DNA from: Candidatus Pacearchaeota archaeon
Lineage (GTDB): Archaea; Nanobdellota; Nanobdellia; Pacearchaeales; GW2011-AR1
Direction of reading: 5' to 3'
Assembly: GCA_009694725.1 (NCBI GenBank)
Contig: SICV01000006.1
Location: 1-44,742, forward strand
Length of the DNA: 44,742 bases
Every line of letters begins with the position of its first letter. The stretch's first letter is position 1. The position numbers and the translations under genes were made by a program. This document shows, one piece after another, positions 7,258 through 16,295 of this stretch. The notes under the pieces are model-generated. The model was not told where the DNA came from. It made no database searches and saw only the letters and a list, made by a program, of their open reading frames with translations.

Positions 7258-9234
7258 TTATCGGGGAGCGATCTTTACTCTCTGCTGGAATGATTTTGTT
7301 GATCGACCGTAGACCTTTGTTACTCCATATATCAGAAGTAGGATAATAATAATCCCCACTATTATTGACGTATAGTTTGTAGAGGGAGTGGATGGTTGTT
7401 GGTTGATTGCTTCAGTTGATTGTTCTTCAGTAGTGCTTGCTGTCGAGAGGACCTCTTGTTTTATTGTTTGTATAAATAGCTGTGCCTTTCCTATCGTTAT
7501 CCCTTCATAGCGTATGAGCAGATCATCCTGGCCGTCTGCATTACTATCCACCCTCATATCTGCTCCTGCTTGTGCCGATAGGTTGAAACTCTCCGAGTGT
7601 AGTGTTATTCGGGCACTGGTGGCATTATACCAGAATACTTTCAAGCTGTGCTCTTCGTTATAGAGTGTAAATAGAACAGTATCCTTGTAGGAAAGATTCA
7701 ACGTTATTCCCTTTTCAAGAGTATTCTTTGTGATCGAATAGTTCTGAGCATTGGTTCTTTCTCCACTGCTGCCCCCCGAACTAGAGGAAGTTGCGACTGT
7801 TGGTGCAGTAATGGTAAACGTTACGGTCCGAGATGAGTCTCCGTTTCCAATCGTATCCAGACAGAATGCTCTCAAGCTATGTGTTCCTGCGCTCAGGTCG
7901 CTGAGTGTTCCATTAAAGTGTGTTTGGGAATCGTTCGTGAGCGTCACCATGGTGGTGTTTGAATCTAATGTATAATTACAGGTACCATTCTGATTGATCG
8001 TAATATTGATGAGGATACTTGCCCCGACAGTATATGTCGTGCTCGTAGGAGAGCTTATGGTTACGTTTGGCGCAGACACATCGCTTATATTCTCCATTCT
8101 TAATTGGTAGAGTTTATCATCGTAGCTTCCCATGTATATATATCCGTTTGCGATTGCTGCAGAGGAAGCCACCGGGCCTCCTGTTGTGACATTGGCTATC
8201 GCTTGACTGATATTTGACGCATTCAATTGATAGATTTGATGGTCATTGCTTCCGATGTACACATAGCCATTTGCAACTGCTGGTGAAGAAGAAATAAATC
8301 CTCCAGTGGTGAAATTAGCAATCATTTGACTGATATTCGATGCATTCAACTGATAGAGTGTTCTATCATCTGATCCGACATAAGCGAATCCGTTTGCTAT
8401 TGCCACAGATGAAAAGACCTCCATGCCTGTAGTGAAATTAGCTACTCCTTGCGTGATATTAGAGGCGTTGAGTTGGTAGAGTTTATTATCGTAACTTCCA
8501 ATATAGAGAAATCCGTTGTATACTGCGGGTGACGAGGCAATAACTGATCCTGTTGTATAGGTCGCATATACTTGTGATATATTGGTCGCGTTGAGTTGGT
8601 AGAGTTTATTATCGTAACTTCCAATATAGAGAAATCCGTTCGCAATAGCGGGAGTTGAATAAATGGCGGCCATGGTGTAATTCGCTATCAACTGACTCAC
8701 ATTGGACGCATTCAATTGATAGAGCCTACCGCTCATATCTCCAATATAGGCGAAACCATTTGAGATGATTGGAGAAGATTGTATTGAATCGTTCGTTGTA
8801 TAATTTGTTATATACTGACTCACATTGGACGCATTCAATTGATAGATTTGACGGTCATTGCTTCCGATGTACACATAGCCATTCACTACCGCTGGCGATG
8901 AGGGGCCACCAGACCCTATGGAATAGTTAGCGATCATTTGACTGACATTCGATGCATTTACTTGATACAATACGCCGCTATGAGTACCAAAATAGACATA
9001 TCCATTCGCCACTGCCGGTGTTGCTTCGATATTCCCTCCAGCATCAAATGTAGCATTATTTAATCCCCAGACTAGGCTATATGTAACGCCATCCCAACTG
9101 GTGTGGTTTAACCAACGCGCTTTCATCGCCCATTCTGCTAATGAGCCTTCAGAATTTGCAGACATGACAAAAAACGACAGATATGCGATCATTATCGTAC
9201 TTACTGCTACACTAATTATCACTCTCTTATTCAC
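7258..9234 (-). CDS. Secreted eight-repeat beta-propeller (PQQ-like) surface protein
   Basis: About 658 residues from a GTG at 9234 preceded by GAGGT. This start gives a clean signal peptide (NKRVIISVAVSTIMIAYLSF). Longer GTG/ATG starts at 9246 and 9309 are possible, but the longest runs into a palindrome beside tRNA-Ser. Eight repeats of about 41 residues have the core AIANGYxYIGSxDxxLYQLNASNISQ-like and should form a beta-propeller. An Ig-like domain follows (NVTISSPTSTTYTVGASILI), then a Ser/Gly linker, another beta domain and a C-terminal membrane helix (IIVGIIIILLLIYGV). The many sequons in NASNIS suggest heavy N-glycosylation. PQQ binding itself is not shown. Confidence 0.82.
   Translation of the reverse strand: MNKRVIISVAVSTIMIAYLSFFVMSANSEGSLAEWAMKARWLNHTSWDGVTYSLVWGLNNATFDAGGNIEATPAVANGYVYFGTHSGVLYQVNASNVSQMIANYSIGSGGPSSPAVVNGYVYIGSNDRQIYQLNASNVSQYITNYTTNDSIQSSPIISNGFAYIGDMSGRLYQLNASNVSQLIANYTMAAIYSTPAIANGFLYIGSYDNKLYQLNATNISQVYATYTTGSVIASSPAVYNGFLYIGSYDNKLYQLNASNITQGVANFTTGMEVFSSVAIANGFAYVGSDDRTLYQLNASNISQMIANFTTGGFISSSPAVANGYVYIGSNDHQIYQLNASNISQAIANVTTGGPVASSAAIANGYIYMGSYDDKLYQLRMENISDVSAPNVTISSPTSTTYTVGASILINITINQNGTCNYTLDSNTTMVTLTNDSQTHFNGTLSDLSAGTHSLRAFCLDTIGNGDSSRTVTFTITAPTVATSSSSGGSSGERTNAQNYSITKNTLEKGITLNLSYKDTVLFTLYNEEHSLKVFWYNATSARITLHSESFNLSAQAGADMRVDSNADGQDDLLIRYEGITIGKAQLFIQTIKQEVLSTASTTEEQSTEAINQQPSTPSTNYTSIIVGIIIILLLIYGVTKVYGRSTKSFQQRVKIAPR
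8465..8640. repeat. Identical 53-bp direct repeat inside the propeller gene
   Basis: Positions 8465-8517 and 8588-8640 are identical over 53 bp, spaced 123 bp (exactly 41 codons). The other propeller blades differ considerably at the DNA level, so these two blades were duplicated or homogenised recently. Confidence 0.85.
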
Positions 9235-9289
9235 CAGATACCTCACTAATTTTACTTTATAATCCTTTCTAAGTGATACATGAGAGAAA

Positions 9290-9416
9290 ACGCCCGGACC
9301 GGTCCACAAAAATAGAATTCTATTTTTGGGAACTTCAACTTACAGTGAAGTTGTAGTAATCGAACCTGTTGCAGGGTCGAGTAGTGAGAGGTAAAACCTC
9401 TCAAGACGCCCGGACC
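9290..9416. repeat. Duplicated tRNA-Ser 3' end flanking a palindrome-rich spacer
   Basis: ACGCCCGGACC, covering the 3' end of the tRNA-Ser acceptor stem at 9406-9416, recurs at 9290-9300. Between the copies lie a perfect 20-bp palindrome (9308-9327, AAAAATAGAA plus its complement), a 7-bp-stem hairpin (9331-9352) and an 8-bp-stem hairpin (9385-9403). The layout resembles att-site duplication left by integration into a tRNA 3' end, although the span is only about 116 bp. Confidence 0.5.
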
Positions 9417-9537
9417 AGGAATCGAACCTGGGTATCCGTAAGGAAACGAGTTTTCTTGAGTGCATCGTCTGGGGTGATGCGTGAGGGGTTTCCCCTACGC
9501 TTTCGAGACTCGCGCAGTGCCATTGTGCCATCCGGGC
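9407..9537 (-). tRNA. tRNA-Ser(CGA) with a ~49-nt intron
   Basis: Read on the minus strand, the acceptor GCCCGGA pairs with TCCGGGC, followed by discriminator G. The anticodon stem is CGAGT/ACTCG with loop CTCGAAA (anticodon CGA). A long variable arm (TCC-TTAC-GGA) marks class II Ser. The T arm is CCAGG-TTCGATT-CCTGG. An intron of about 49 nt (roughly 9453-9501) interrupts at the canonical position after base 37, which implies splicing by the archaeal endonuclease. CCA is not encoded. The intron contains a hairpin that recurs, inverted, in the tRNA-Ile intron. A TATA box (GTTTAAAAG, 9561-9569) lies about 28 nt upstream. Confidence 0.92.
9471..9500 (-). repeat. Palindromic hairpin element in tRNA-Ser intron
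   Basis: On the minus strand this reads as a hairpin GCGTAGGGG-AAA-CCCCTCACGC followed by ATCACCCC. The same 30-31 nt, with one inserted G and one C-to-T change, lies at 34626-34656 in the intron of tRNA-Ile but in the opposite orientation relative to the tRNA. Confidence 0.8.
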
Positions 9538-9560
9538 TTGGTTAGATGCGTTATTGGTAA

Positions 9561-9592
9561 CTTTTAAACATTCTTTCCGAGTGTTTTTAATC
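9561..9592. promoter_or_regulatory. Divergent promoters of tRNA-Ser and msrAB
   Basis: CTTTTAAAC at 9561-9569 is the minus-strand TATA box of tRNA-Ser. GTTTTTAATC at 9583-9592 lies about 26 nt before the msrAB ATG on the plus strand. The two promoters are divergent. Confidence 0.5.
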
Positions 9593-9612
9593 TCTCGTTT
9601 CTTTGTATAGGT

Positions 9613-10704
9613 ATGCGACAACGGGTTCTTTCGGGTGTGCTTTTTTCTTTGTTGATCGCCAGTATCCTTTTATTTTTTCTCCTTCCTTCTCGCTCTGGAG
9701 TGCAGAACGAATCTGTGCAGATACCAGAAGGGATGGCGAGTGCGGTTTTTGCAGGGGGATGTTTCTGGTGTACTGAAGCAGACTTTGAGAAAGTATTTGG
9801 CGTTCAGGAAGTGATTTCAGGATATGCAGGAGGAAGTGAACCCTCTCCTACCTATGCGCAAGTATCTGCCGGAATTACTGGTCATCGAGAAGCAGTGTTA
9901 GTACTGTATGATCCCTCCATTGTGTCCTATCGAGAATTAGTTGATTATTTTTGGCGTCATATTGACCCTATGGATGAGGGGGGTTCCTTTGTTGATCGAG
10001 GAATGCAGTATACATCGGCTATTTGGTATCGTACGGAAGAGGAACTTCAGCAAGCGGAACACTCTCGTGCAGAACTTATACGCTTGGGCATTTTTACACA
10101 ACCGATTGTAACTCCTTTTCTTCCGTTCACTACATTTTATCTTGCCGAGGACTATCATCAAAATTATTCTCGTGTTAATGCTTTAAAATATCAGTATTAT
10201 CGTGCTCGTTCAGGGCGGGATGCTTTTTTGGAAGCAACGTGGGGAACGCCTTTTTCCGGTTCTTCTTTTGATGAGGTTACGTTACGGGAACGTCTGACGG
10301 CGATACAATATGCCGTAACTCAAGAAAATGCTACTGAACCTCCCTTCAAAAATATGTACTGGGATATGCATGACGCTGGATTGTATGTTGATGTTGTATC
10401 TGGGGAGCCCCTCTTCAGCTCTTTGGATAAATATGATTCAGGTACGGGTTGGCCGAGTTTTACTCGTCCGTTGGATGTACAGCATATAGAGAAAGTTCTA
10501 GATACTTCTTTATTTAGTACTCGTGTTGAAATACGGGGAAGAGTCAGTAATGCCCATTTAGGGCATCTGTTTTCAGATGGTCCGGCTTTGACCGGATTAC
10601 GTTATTGTATGAATTCTGCTTCTCTTCGGTTTGTTCCCCTCTCTGATTTTGAAGAAGAAGGATATGGGCAGTATCGTGGATTGTTCAATAGCTCTATAAA
10701 CTGA
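9613..10704 (+). CDS. msrAB: Exported fused methionine sulfoxide reductase MsrA-MsrB
   Basis: 363 residues. Residues about 5-25 form a signal anchor, so repair of oxidised methionine is predicted outside the membrane. The MsrA domain carries GCFWC (Cys50, Cys53), then ISGYAGG and HREAV. The MsrB domain follows from about residue 205, with [17 protein letters not shown] and the catalytic Cys332 in [11 protein letters not shown]. The usual CxxC zinc pairs of many MsrB proteins are absent ([10 protein letters not shown] replaces the first), so this is the zinc-free type. A recycling Cys in the MsrB half is not obvious. The transcript is probably leaderless. Confidence 0.95.
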   Translation: MRQRVLSGVLFSLLIASILLFFLLPSRSGVQNESVQIPEGMASAVFAGGCFWCTEADFEKVFGVQEVISGYAGGSEPSPTYAQVSAGITGHREAVLVLYDPSIVSYRELVDYFWRHIDPMDEGGSFVDRGMQYTSAIWYRTEEELQQAEHSRAELIRLGIFTQPIVTPFLPFTTFYLAEDYHQNYSRVNALKYQYYRARSGRDAFLEATWGTPFSGSSFDEVTLRERLTAIQYAVTQENATEPPFKNMYWDMHDAGLYVDVVSGEPLFSSLDKYDSGTGWPSFTRPLDVQHIEKVLDTSLFSTRVEIRGRVSNAHLGHLFSDGPALTGLRYCMNSASLRFVPLSDFEEEGYGQYRGLFNSSIN

Positions 10705-10721
10705 CTTTTTCTTCTCTTAGT

Positions 10722-11543
10722 ATGACACGCATTTCAGGTCCACCAGAAACACATAATCGTCATCGCATGCCTGTTGCGAAACAGGTGTTAGAAGTTATTC
10801 GCGTATCAGATATTGTTATTTTTGTGTTAGACGCACGAAATCCTCGTGCGACACGACAACCGTTGTTAGAACAAGAGGTTTTGGATCAAGGAAGACAGAT
10901 TGTGCATGTATTGAATAAAGCAGATTTGGTTGATTTACGCACGTATGATCCTGCGTTATTGGAAGGATTACACAATCCTATTTTTATGTCCTATGCGAAG
11001 AAGATTGGTATGGGTAAGTTAATGCTTAAATTGAAGATACTTGCAAAAAAAGCAAAGAAAGTGAATAACTTTGAACGTATTCATGTGGGTATTATTGGGT
11101 ATCCGAATGTGGGGAAGAGTAGCTTGGTTAATTTCTTGGCTCATCGACATGTAGCAATTGCTTCTGCTGAACGAGGATTGACCAAGGGAATGCAGAAGGT
11201 ACGTATTGGTCCAGGATTGTTATTATTAGATACGCCGGGGATTTTACAAGATACTGAAAAGAATCCGGATGATGTTGCGACGAAAGTACGACATTTGATG
11301 GTGGGTGCAGAGAGTTGGGATCGGTGTCGGGATCCGGATATGGTGGTGCATCGGTTGTATCAAAAACATCGGAAAGCGTTTGAAACATTTTATTCATGCA
11401 CGACTGACGATGGGGACACAGAAGTGTTGTTTGAACAACTGGGACAGCGGTGGAAGATGTTGAAACAGAAAGGGCAGGTTGATGAAGTGAGGGTTGCGCG
11501 ACATCTCTTGCGAGATTGGCAAGAAGGGAAGATTAAGGTTTAA
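10722..11543 (+). CDS. Circularly permuted GTPase, YlqF/RbgA-like
   Basis: 273 residues. The G motifs occur in permuted order: G4 LNKADL near residue 65, then G1 GYPNVGKSS near 125, then G3 DTPG near 165. This is diagnostic of the YlqF/YawG family. Members act in large ribosomal subunit assembly and bind GTP through a relaxed switch. The N-terminus RMPVAKQVLEVIRVSDIVIFVLDARNP is typical. The tail is basic and helical. It follows msrAB by 17 bp and may be read through from it. Its stop overlaps that of the convergent DUF1653 gene by 4 bp. Confidence 0.92.
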   Translation: MTRISGPPETHNRHRMPVAKQVLEVIRVSDIVIFVLDARNPRATRQPLLEQEVLDQGRQIVHVLNKADLVDLRTYDPALLEGLHNPIFMSYAKKIGMGKLMLKLKILAKKAKKVNNFERIHVGIIGYPNVGKSSLVNFLAHRHVAIASAERGLTKGMQKVRIGPGLLLLDTPGILQDTEKNPDDVATKVRHLMVGAESWDRCRDPDMVVHRLYQKHRKAFETFYSCTTDDGDTEVLFEQLGQRWKMLKQKGQVDEVRVARHLLRDWQEGKIKV

Positions 11544-11767
11544 CCGAGTCGCGTGAATCTCGGTACGCGTTTACCTTTATGTTCTACTGAACTGAGGAAT
11601 TCATCTAATGATTGTGTCCAGATGGGATTTTCTCCATATGTTGGGTCAGTATAGTTGCCTTGATAGATGACCACTTGTTCTGCTGTTCGACGATCCCTCC
11701 CTAAGCAGAGTATTGTGTACTCGTTACCTTCATAATGCAGATACCGATGCCCTACTTCTGCGCTCAT
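11540..11767 (-). CDS. DUF1653 domain protein
   Basis: 75 residues from the ATG at 11767, which overlaps the cysS stop as ATGA; a longer frame upstream merely shadows cysS. The whole protein is one DUF1653-type domain: VGHRYLHYEGNEYTILCLGR, then VVIYQGNY and a terminal VPRFTRL. These small beta-rich proteins have no established function in bacteria or archaea. Coupling to cysS suggests coordinated expression rather than a shown functional link. Confidence 0.85.
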   Translation of the reverse strand: MSAEVGHRYLHYEGNEYTILCLGRDRRTAEQVVIYQGNYTDPTYGENPIWTQSLDEFLSSVEHKGKRVPRFTRLG

Positions 11768-13131
11768 ATTTTTTCCACCTTGGGCCCTTGGGAGGTATCC
11801 GTGAGAATGAAGCCTGCTTCTTTGATTCTCGTGCGGAGAATATCTGCTTCGGCCCATTGTTTGGTTGCTCGTGCTTCTTCTCGGGCTTGGACAAGTGCTT
11901 GCACTGCTTTTGGTACGGTTACTTTTTCTTCTTTCATATTTTTTACTTCAAGACCGAGAACTTCATCAAAGTGTTCGAGGAGGGCGAGACGTTTTTGCGA
12001 GTTGAATGAGATATCATCGAGCGTTTTGAGGAATACTTGTAAGGCTGCAGGGATGTTGATGTCGTTTTGGAGGGTGCTGGTGAATTGTGTTTGATAGTCT
12101 TTTGTTTTGTCTGCGCCTTTATGTGTGGTTGCTTTGAGTTCGATAATCTTTCGTTTCACGCGTTCATAGGCTTGCTTAGCTGCCTCAAGGTTTTCGAATG
12201 AGAATTGTAAGGAAGAACGATAGTGTGTTTGTAAACAGAGATAGCGATAGTGTGCCGGGAGGTATCCTTGTGTGATGAGTTCAGGAAGGGTGTGGATGTT
12301 GCCGAGGGATTTGGACATTTTTCCTTCTTTCATGGTGAGGAATCCCCCATGGAGCCAATAGTGTACGAATTTTTTACCTGTTGCTGCTTCTGACTGAGCA
12401 ATTTCATTGGTATGGTGCGGGAAAAGAAGGTCGATGGCCCCGGTATGGATATCGAATGAAGTGCCGAGGAGTTTCATAGACATTGCCGAGCACTCAATGT
12501 GCCAGCCCGGGCGACCCGGGCCAAAAGCAGCTGGCCAGACAACGTCTCCATCCTCAGGCATGTGAAACTTCCAGAGCGCGAAGTCATGCGCATGTTGTTT
12601 ATCGTACTCATCCCCTTTGATTCGTTCTTGTGACTTTTTTTGTTTATCAAGGTTGGCAAGTTTTCCATAGTTTTTTGATTTGGCGATTGAGAAATAAATG
12701 CCGTCTTGCGCTTTATAGGCATATTTTTTCTTTATGAGGGTTTCAATCAGAGTGATCATTTCGGGAATGTATTCGGTAGCACGTGTGATATGCGTAGGGT
12801 GAAGAATGTTGAGTGCAGTAAGGTCGGCGAGAAAGAGGTCTTCGTATTTCCGTGTTAAGGCTCGGAGGGGAATACCTTGCGCTTGACTTGCCTTGATTGT
12901 TTTATCATCTACATCTGTCATGTTCATAACCTGCGTTACGGTATAGCCGAGGTACTGAAGGGAGCGTTTGAGGACATCATTGAAGAGATAGGTGCGAAGG
13001 TTGCCGAGATGTGCTTGATTGTAGACGGTCGGGCCACAGGAATAGAGCGAGACTTTTCCTTTTTTCAATGGCTTAAATGGTTCTTCTGTTCGTGAGAGGG
13101 AATTGTAGAGCGTGAGCACATGCTTTGCCAT
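11764..13131 (-). CDS. cysS: Cysteinyl-tRNA synthetase
   Basis: 455 residues, class I synthetase charging tRNA-Cys. The ATP-binding HIGH variant is HLGN at residues 41-44. Cys32 in YSCGPTVYN and the later WHIECSAMS and HHTNEIAQSE segments supply the zinc site that recognises cysteine. The second signature is KMSKSLGN near residue 273. The C-terminal helical domain (QALVQAREEARATKQWAEAD) is the usual DALR-like anticodon region. The TATA box CTTAAAGAG lies about 27 nt upstream. It is followed by an ATGA-coupled DUF1653 gene. Confidence 0.97.
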   Translation of the reverse strand: MAKHVLTLYNSLSRTEEPFKPLKKGKVSLYSCGPTVYNQAHLGNLRTYLFNDVLKRSLQYLGYTVTQVMNMTDVDDKTIKASQAQGIPLRALTRKYEDLFLADLTALNILHPTHITRATEYIPEMITLIETLIKKKYAYKAQDGIYFSIAKSKNYGKLANLDKQKKSQERIKGDEYDKQHAHDFALWKFHMPEDGDVVWPAAFGPGRPGWHIECSAMSMKLLGTSFDIHTGAIDLLFPHHTNEIAQSEAATGKKFVHYWLHGGFLTMKEGKMSKSLGNIHTLPELITQGYLPAHYRYLCLQTHYRSSLQFSFENLEAAKQAYERVKRKIIELKATTHKGADKTKDYQTQFTSTLQNDINIPAALQVFLKTLDDISFNSQKRLALLEHFDEVLGLEVKNMKEEKVTVPKAVQALVQAREEARATKQWAEADILRTRIKEAGFILTDTSQGPKVEKI

Positions 13132-13200
13132 ATGTCTTCTTGGTTTTGTTCTCTTTAAGGGTTTCGGCAGACTTACAAGCTAGGATTTTTGGGTATTTCT

Positions 13201-13427
13201 ATGGAACAAGATGCACTTGTGCGTTGGTATACGCGTAGCCCTTTGGCAAAAAATCGTTGGTAGAAAGTATGCGCTTACAGATAGCTTTGCGTGCGCATGA
13301 AGAGGGTTTGACGTCGGAAGCATTCAAGTAAGAACTTGTAAGACGGAATGGGGATAGTTTTGTATATTTTTGTGATAACGAATCATACATTGCTCCGTCT
13401 TCTTGTTGGTTACAGCAACCCCAGTAG
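13201..13427 (+). pseudogene. Decayed small gene, one frameshift and one stop
   Basis: Starting at the ATG at 13201 the peptide MEQDALVRWYTRSPLAKNRW ends in TAG. A -1 frame then continues MRLQIALRAHEEGLTSEAFK (13269 on), hits TAA, and goes on in the same frame as ELVRRNGDSFVYFCDNESY... to a TAG at 13425-13427. The three pieces look like one protein of about 70 residues broken by two lesions. The composition looks coding, but the family is not recognised. It could instead be non-coding spacer with chance similarity to coding DNA. The TATA box of the following helicase gene starts just after its end. Confidence 0.4.
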
Positions 13428-13511
13428 GTTTAAATAGCGTCATTTCCGCATTTGTGTATTGGATACGTGGGAACGCCTTGACTTGTTCTCGTGTGGCATT
13501 ACCCCGAAAAA

Positions 13512-14912
13512 ATGGAATTATTTATAAAACTTGGACTCTCACCTACCTTGTGTAAGGCTCTGGCGGATGCCAAATTCACCGAACCTACTCCTATTCAAGC
13601 AGGAACGATTCCGTTAGGATTAGCGGGTAAAGATGTGTTGGGTGGTGCTTCAACTGGTTCGGGAAAGACGTTAGCGTTTGGTGCCCCTATTATTGAAAAA
13701 ATTACTCCTGGTGCGGGTGTGCAAGCGTTGATTATGGTCCCTACTCGTGAATTAGCTGAACAAGTGTCTCAGGAATTGCGGAAATTCAGTCGGTATTTTG
13801 ATATTGTGACTGAAGCAGTGTATGGTGGGGTTGGTATTGAACCCCAAATGCGTCGTCTTCGTCATGCAGAGATTGTGGTGGGAACTCCCGGACGATTATT
13901 GGATCATCTTGAACGTCGAACGCTTAATTTGAGTATGGTTCGTTTCTTAGTTTTGGATGAAGCAGATAGAATGTTGGATATGGGATTCGTGGATGACGTT
14001 ACTTCTATTATTGAACATTGTCCGAAAGAACGTCAGACGTTTTTGTTCTCGGCTACCCTTTCTTCAGACATTAATCAAATTGCCAAGCGCTATATGAAAC
14101 ATCCGGAACAAGTAGCTATTGATAGTTATGTTGACCCGAGTAAATTGAAACAGATCTTTTATGATGTACCCAAGGAATTGAAATTCTCATTATTGTTCCA
14201 TTTGTTACAACACGAACACCCGGGATTAATTATGGTATTTTGTAATACTCAACGCAATACTGATTTTGTTGCGAACCAATTGTCTGCACAAGGCATTGAT
14301 GCAACGGCGATTCATGGTGGGCTTTCGCAAAATCAACGTACGCGAGTTATGGAACATTTCAAATCGAATAAAGTGTCCGTGTTAGTCTGTACGGATGTTG
14401 CCGGACGAGGATTAGATGTGAAAGGTGTGAGTCATGTGTATAATTATGATATTCCGAATGCTGCAAAAGATTATGTACATCGTGTGGGACGAACTGCTCG
14501 TGCAGGTGCAGATGGTATTGCGATTAATGTTGTCTCCGTGTATGATTACGATAATTTCCGTGAAGTCTTGAAGCATGCGGATATGAATATCGAACAAGTG
14601 GCACTTCCTGAGTTTGCTCGTGTTTCTATTGCCCCTACGGAACATGATCGTCGGTTTGGTCGCTCAGGTGCTGGAGGGTATAGTCGTGGTGGTTCTCGTG
14701 GTGGAAGCTTTGGTCGAGGGGGTTCTCGTGGAGGGGATCGCAGAGCGGGCAGTTCACGTGATGTGCGAAGAAGTTTCAGAAGTGGTTCTCGAAGTAGTGG
14801 GAGAAGTTATGGGGGCAGTTCAGGCTCTCGTGGTGGCGGATCCCGGGGTCGTTCGAGTGATGGGGAACGAAGTTCTTCAGGATATTCACAACAGTCGAGT
14901 TATCGGGCTTAA
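13512..14912 (+). CDS. DEAD-box RNA helicase with RGG-rich tail
   Basis: About 466 residues from the ATG at 13512, which aligns with the start of the second DEAD helicase in this window; a GTG seven codons earlier is possible. All core motifs are present: Q motif (FTEPTPIQ), I (ASTGSGKT), Ia (PTRELAEQ), Ib (TPGR), II (DEAD), III (SAT), V (ARGLDV as GRGLDV) and VI (HRVGRTARAG). From about residue 385 the tail is low-complexity Gly/Ser/Arg with SRGG and GRGG repeats. Such tails bind RNA and can promote condensates, which suits RNA remodelling or ribosome assembly. A TATA-like TTTAAATA lies at 13430-13437. Confidence 0.95.
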   Translation: MELFIKLGLSPTLCKALADAKFTEPTPIQAGTIPLGLAGKDVLGGASTGSGKTLAFGAPIIEKITPGAGVQALIMVPTRELAEQVSQELRKFSRYFDIVTEAVYGGVGIEPQMRRLRHAEIVVGTPGRLLDHLERRTLNLSMVRFLVLDEADRMLDMGFVDDVTSIIEHCPKERQTFLFSATLSSDINQIAKRYMKHPEQVAIDSYVDPSKLKQIFYDVPKELKFSLLFHLLQHEHPGLIMVFCNTQRNTDFVANQLSAQGIDATAIHGGLSQNQRTRVMEHFKSNKVSVLVCTDVAGRGLDVKGVSHVYNYDIPNAAKDYVHRVGRTARAGADGIAINVVSVYDYDNFREVLKHADMNIEQVALPEFARVSIAPTEHDRRFGRSGAGGYSRGGSRGGSFGRGGSRGGDRRAGSSRDVRRSFRSGSRSSGRSYGGSSGSRGGGSRGRSSDGERSSSGYSQQSSYRA

Positions 14913-14987
14913 CGCTTTAGTCTTATTTTTCTTGTTAGGTATCTGATGTTCCTCTTTGTTTTATCTTCAAGGAATTTTTTATCATTT

Positions 14988-15932
14988 CTATTCTAGTTTT
15001 TGTATGAATATTTCAAGCTCTGCAAATGTTTTACAGGCGTGGAGGGCTTGTCTCTTTTGTGCGGCTTGAGGGAAGTCGGAGAGGAATGAGCCGGCGACTT
15101 GTTTGATACGGTGGAAGTCTTGGAAGTTGTACTGTTTACAATACGCAATGTATTTGGCGAGGTATGGGCGGTTGCGCGCAAAGTCTTTTTTCAGGATTGT
15201 GCCGTCCTTTGCGTAGGTGATGCAGCGGACGAAGAGATCGGGGTCGCCCATCGCTGCGCGTGCGATCATGACGCCATCACAGAGCGTGAGCATTTGTTTG
15301 GCACGTTCAGGAGAAGTGACGTCTCCGTTGCCGATGACGGGGATTTTGAGGGCTTGTTTTATTTTTGGAATCCAGGACCAGTCTGCAGGCGTTTTGTTTG
15401 AGTGGGTTGCAAGACGACAATGTACAGTGATGGCTTGTGCTCCTGCTTTTTCTACGGCTTGAGCAACTTCTAAGGCGTTGTATTCTTTGAAGCCCAGACG
15501 TATCTTGACAGTGGTGGTGATCCCGGCTTTGGTGAGGAGTTTTACTATCGAAGCGATCTTCTTCGGATTGGTCAGAAGATAACTGCCTGCTTTATTTCCG
15601 GTGATTCTGATGCTCGGGCAGCCGCAATTAAGATCGACGATATCATAGGTCTTGAGAATCGGGAGTGCTTTCTTGAATTCGGCGAGCGTGTTGCCCGTTA
15701 CTTGGATTATCTTGAGATCTTCTTGGGGTGAAGTCTCCATAAGTTTCTTCGTTGGTGCGTTTTCATGCGTGATGGCATCCACATAGAGCATCTCGGTGCA
15801 GGTGTAGCCTGCGCCTGCTTCTTGGCAGATGAGACGATAGGGGAGATCGGTGACATCGACCATAGGGGCACAGAAGAGTCGATTCTTGAGTGTGTGGGGG
15901 CCTATCTTGAGTGGTTCGAGGAGAGAGGACAT
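14988..15932 (-). CDS. dus: tRNA-dihydrouridine synthase
   Basis: 314 residues. This FMN-dependent TIM-barrel enzyme reduces uridine to dihydrouridine in the tRNA D loop. Seen are the N-terminal APMVDVTDLPYR, the active-site NCGCPS with the catalytic Cys, the phosphate- and FMN-binding KIRLG, the HCR segment, and IGNGDVTS with GVMIARAAMGDP. A C-terminal helical domain of about 70 residues binds tRNA. A TATA box (CTTAAAAGG on the minus strand, 15954-15962) lies about 26 nt upstream, so the mRNA is leaderless. The gene is monocistronic. Confidence 0.95.
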   Translation of the reverse strand: MSSLLEPLKIGPHTLKNRLFCAPMVDVTDLPYRLICQEAGAGYTCTEMLYVDAITHENAPTKKLMETSPQEDLKIIQVTGNTLAEFKKALPILKTYDIVDLNCGCPSIRITGNKAGSYLLTNPKKIASIVKLLTKAGITTTVKIRLGFKEYNALEVAQAVEKAGAQAITVHCRLATHSNKTPADWSWIPKIKQALKIPVIGNGDVTSPERAKQMLTLCDGVMIARAAMGDPDLFVRCITYAKDGTILKKDFARNRPYLAKYIAYCKQYNFQDFHRIKQVAGSFLSDFPQAAQKRQALHACKTFAELEIFIQKLE

Positions 15933-16027
15933 ACGTGGTTCTATTATTTTTGCCTTTTAAGCGTACTGTTATCTGATGTCTGTTCACTATACTCAAGATT
16001 ATTAACCTCTCTTGTTCTTCCTTTTTC

Positions 16028-16288
16028 ATGGAAAAAGATATTGATCGGATTCAGAAGAACCGCGATACGGAGATTGTGATTCGGATTGATGACTTTGGAG
16101 GGAAACCAGGGGTGACGATACGTGAATTTGTGAAATCACCGGCATATACTGGTTTTACGAAAGCAGGATTACGAATTCCGGGTGCGAAGTGGGAATTGTT
16201 TATGCGTTCGTTGTCGAGTATTGATGCTGCAGAGCTTCGTGTGCCGGATGGTTTAGAGCCGGGGAAAGATGCTCCCGGTTCTCGCTGA
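16028..16288 (+). CDS. PC4/Sub1-like transcription coactivator
   Basis: 86 residues. The stretch TEIVIRIDDFGGKPGVTIREF followed by a charged loop, GLRIPGAKWELFMRSL, matches the beta-sheet plus helix pattern of the PC4 single-stranded-DNA-binding domain. Family proteins bind melted DNA and stimulate transcription or protect ssDNA. The C-terminus is an acidic/Gly tail. A TATA-like ATTATTAACC lies about 28 nt upstream. The family call comes from pattern recognition; other small ssDNA-binding folds are possible. Confidence 0.75.
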   Translation: MEKDIDRIQKNRDTEIVIRIDDFGGKPGVTIREFVKSPAYTGFTKAGLRIPGAKWELFMRSLSSIDAAELRVPDGLEPGKDAPGSR

Positions 16289-16295
16289 AGACAGA

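Noticed and set aside
9340-9621. Minus-strand ORF of 93 codons
   Set aside because: It runs straight through the tRNA-Ser gene and its intron, so it is not a protein gene.
14614-14946. Plus-strand ORF overlapping the end of the first DEAD-box gene
   Set aside because: It is an out-of-frame reading of the Gly/Arg/Ser repeats of the helicase tail, giving a repetitive Val/Gly/Glu-rich peptide.
14935-14970. Additional copies of the dispersed repeat near 14935, 15967 and 20551
   Set aside because: They share only GTATCTGATGT or a looser pattern; this is too short to separate from chance in an A/T-rich spacer.
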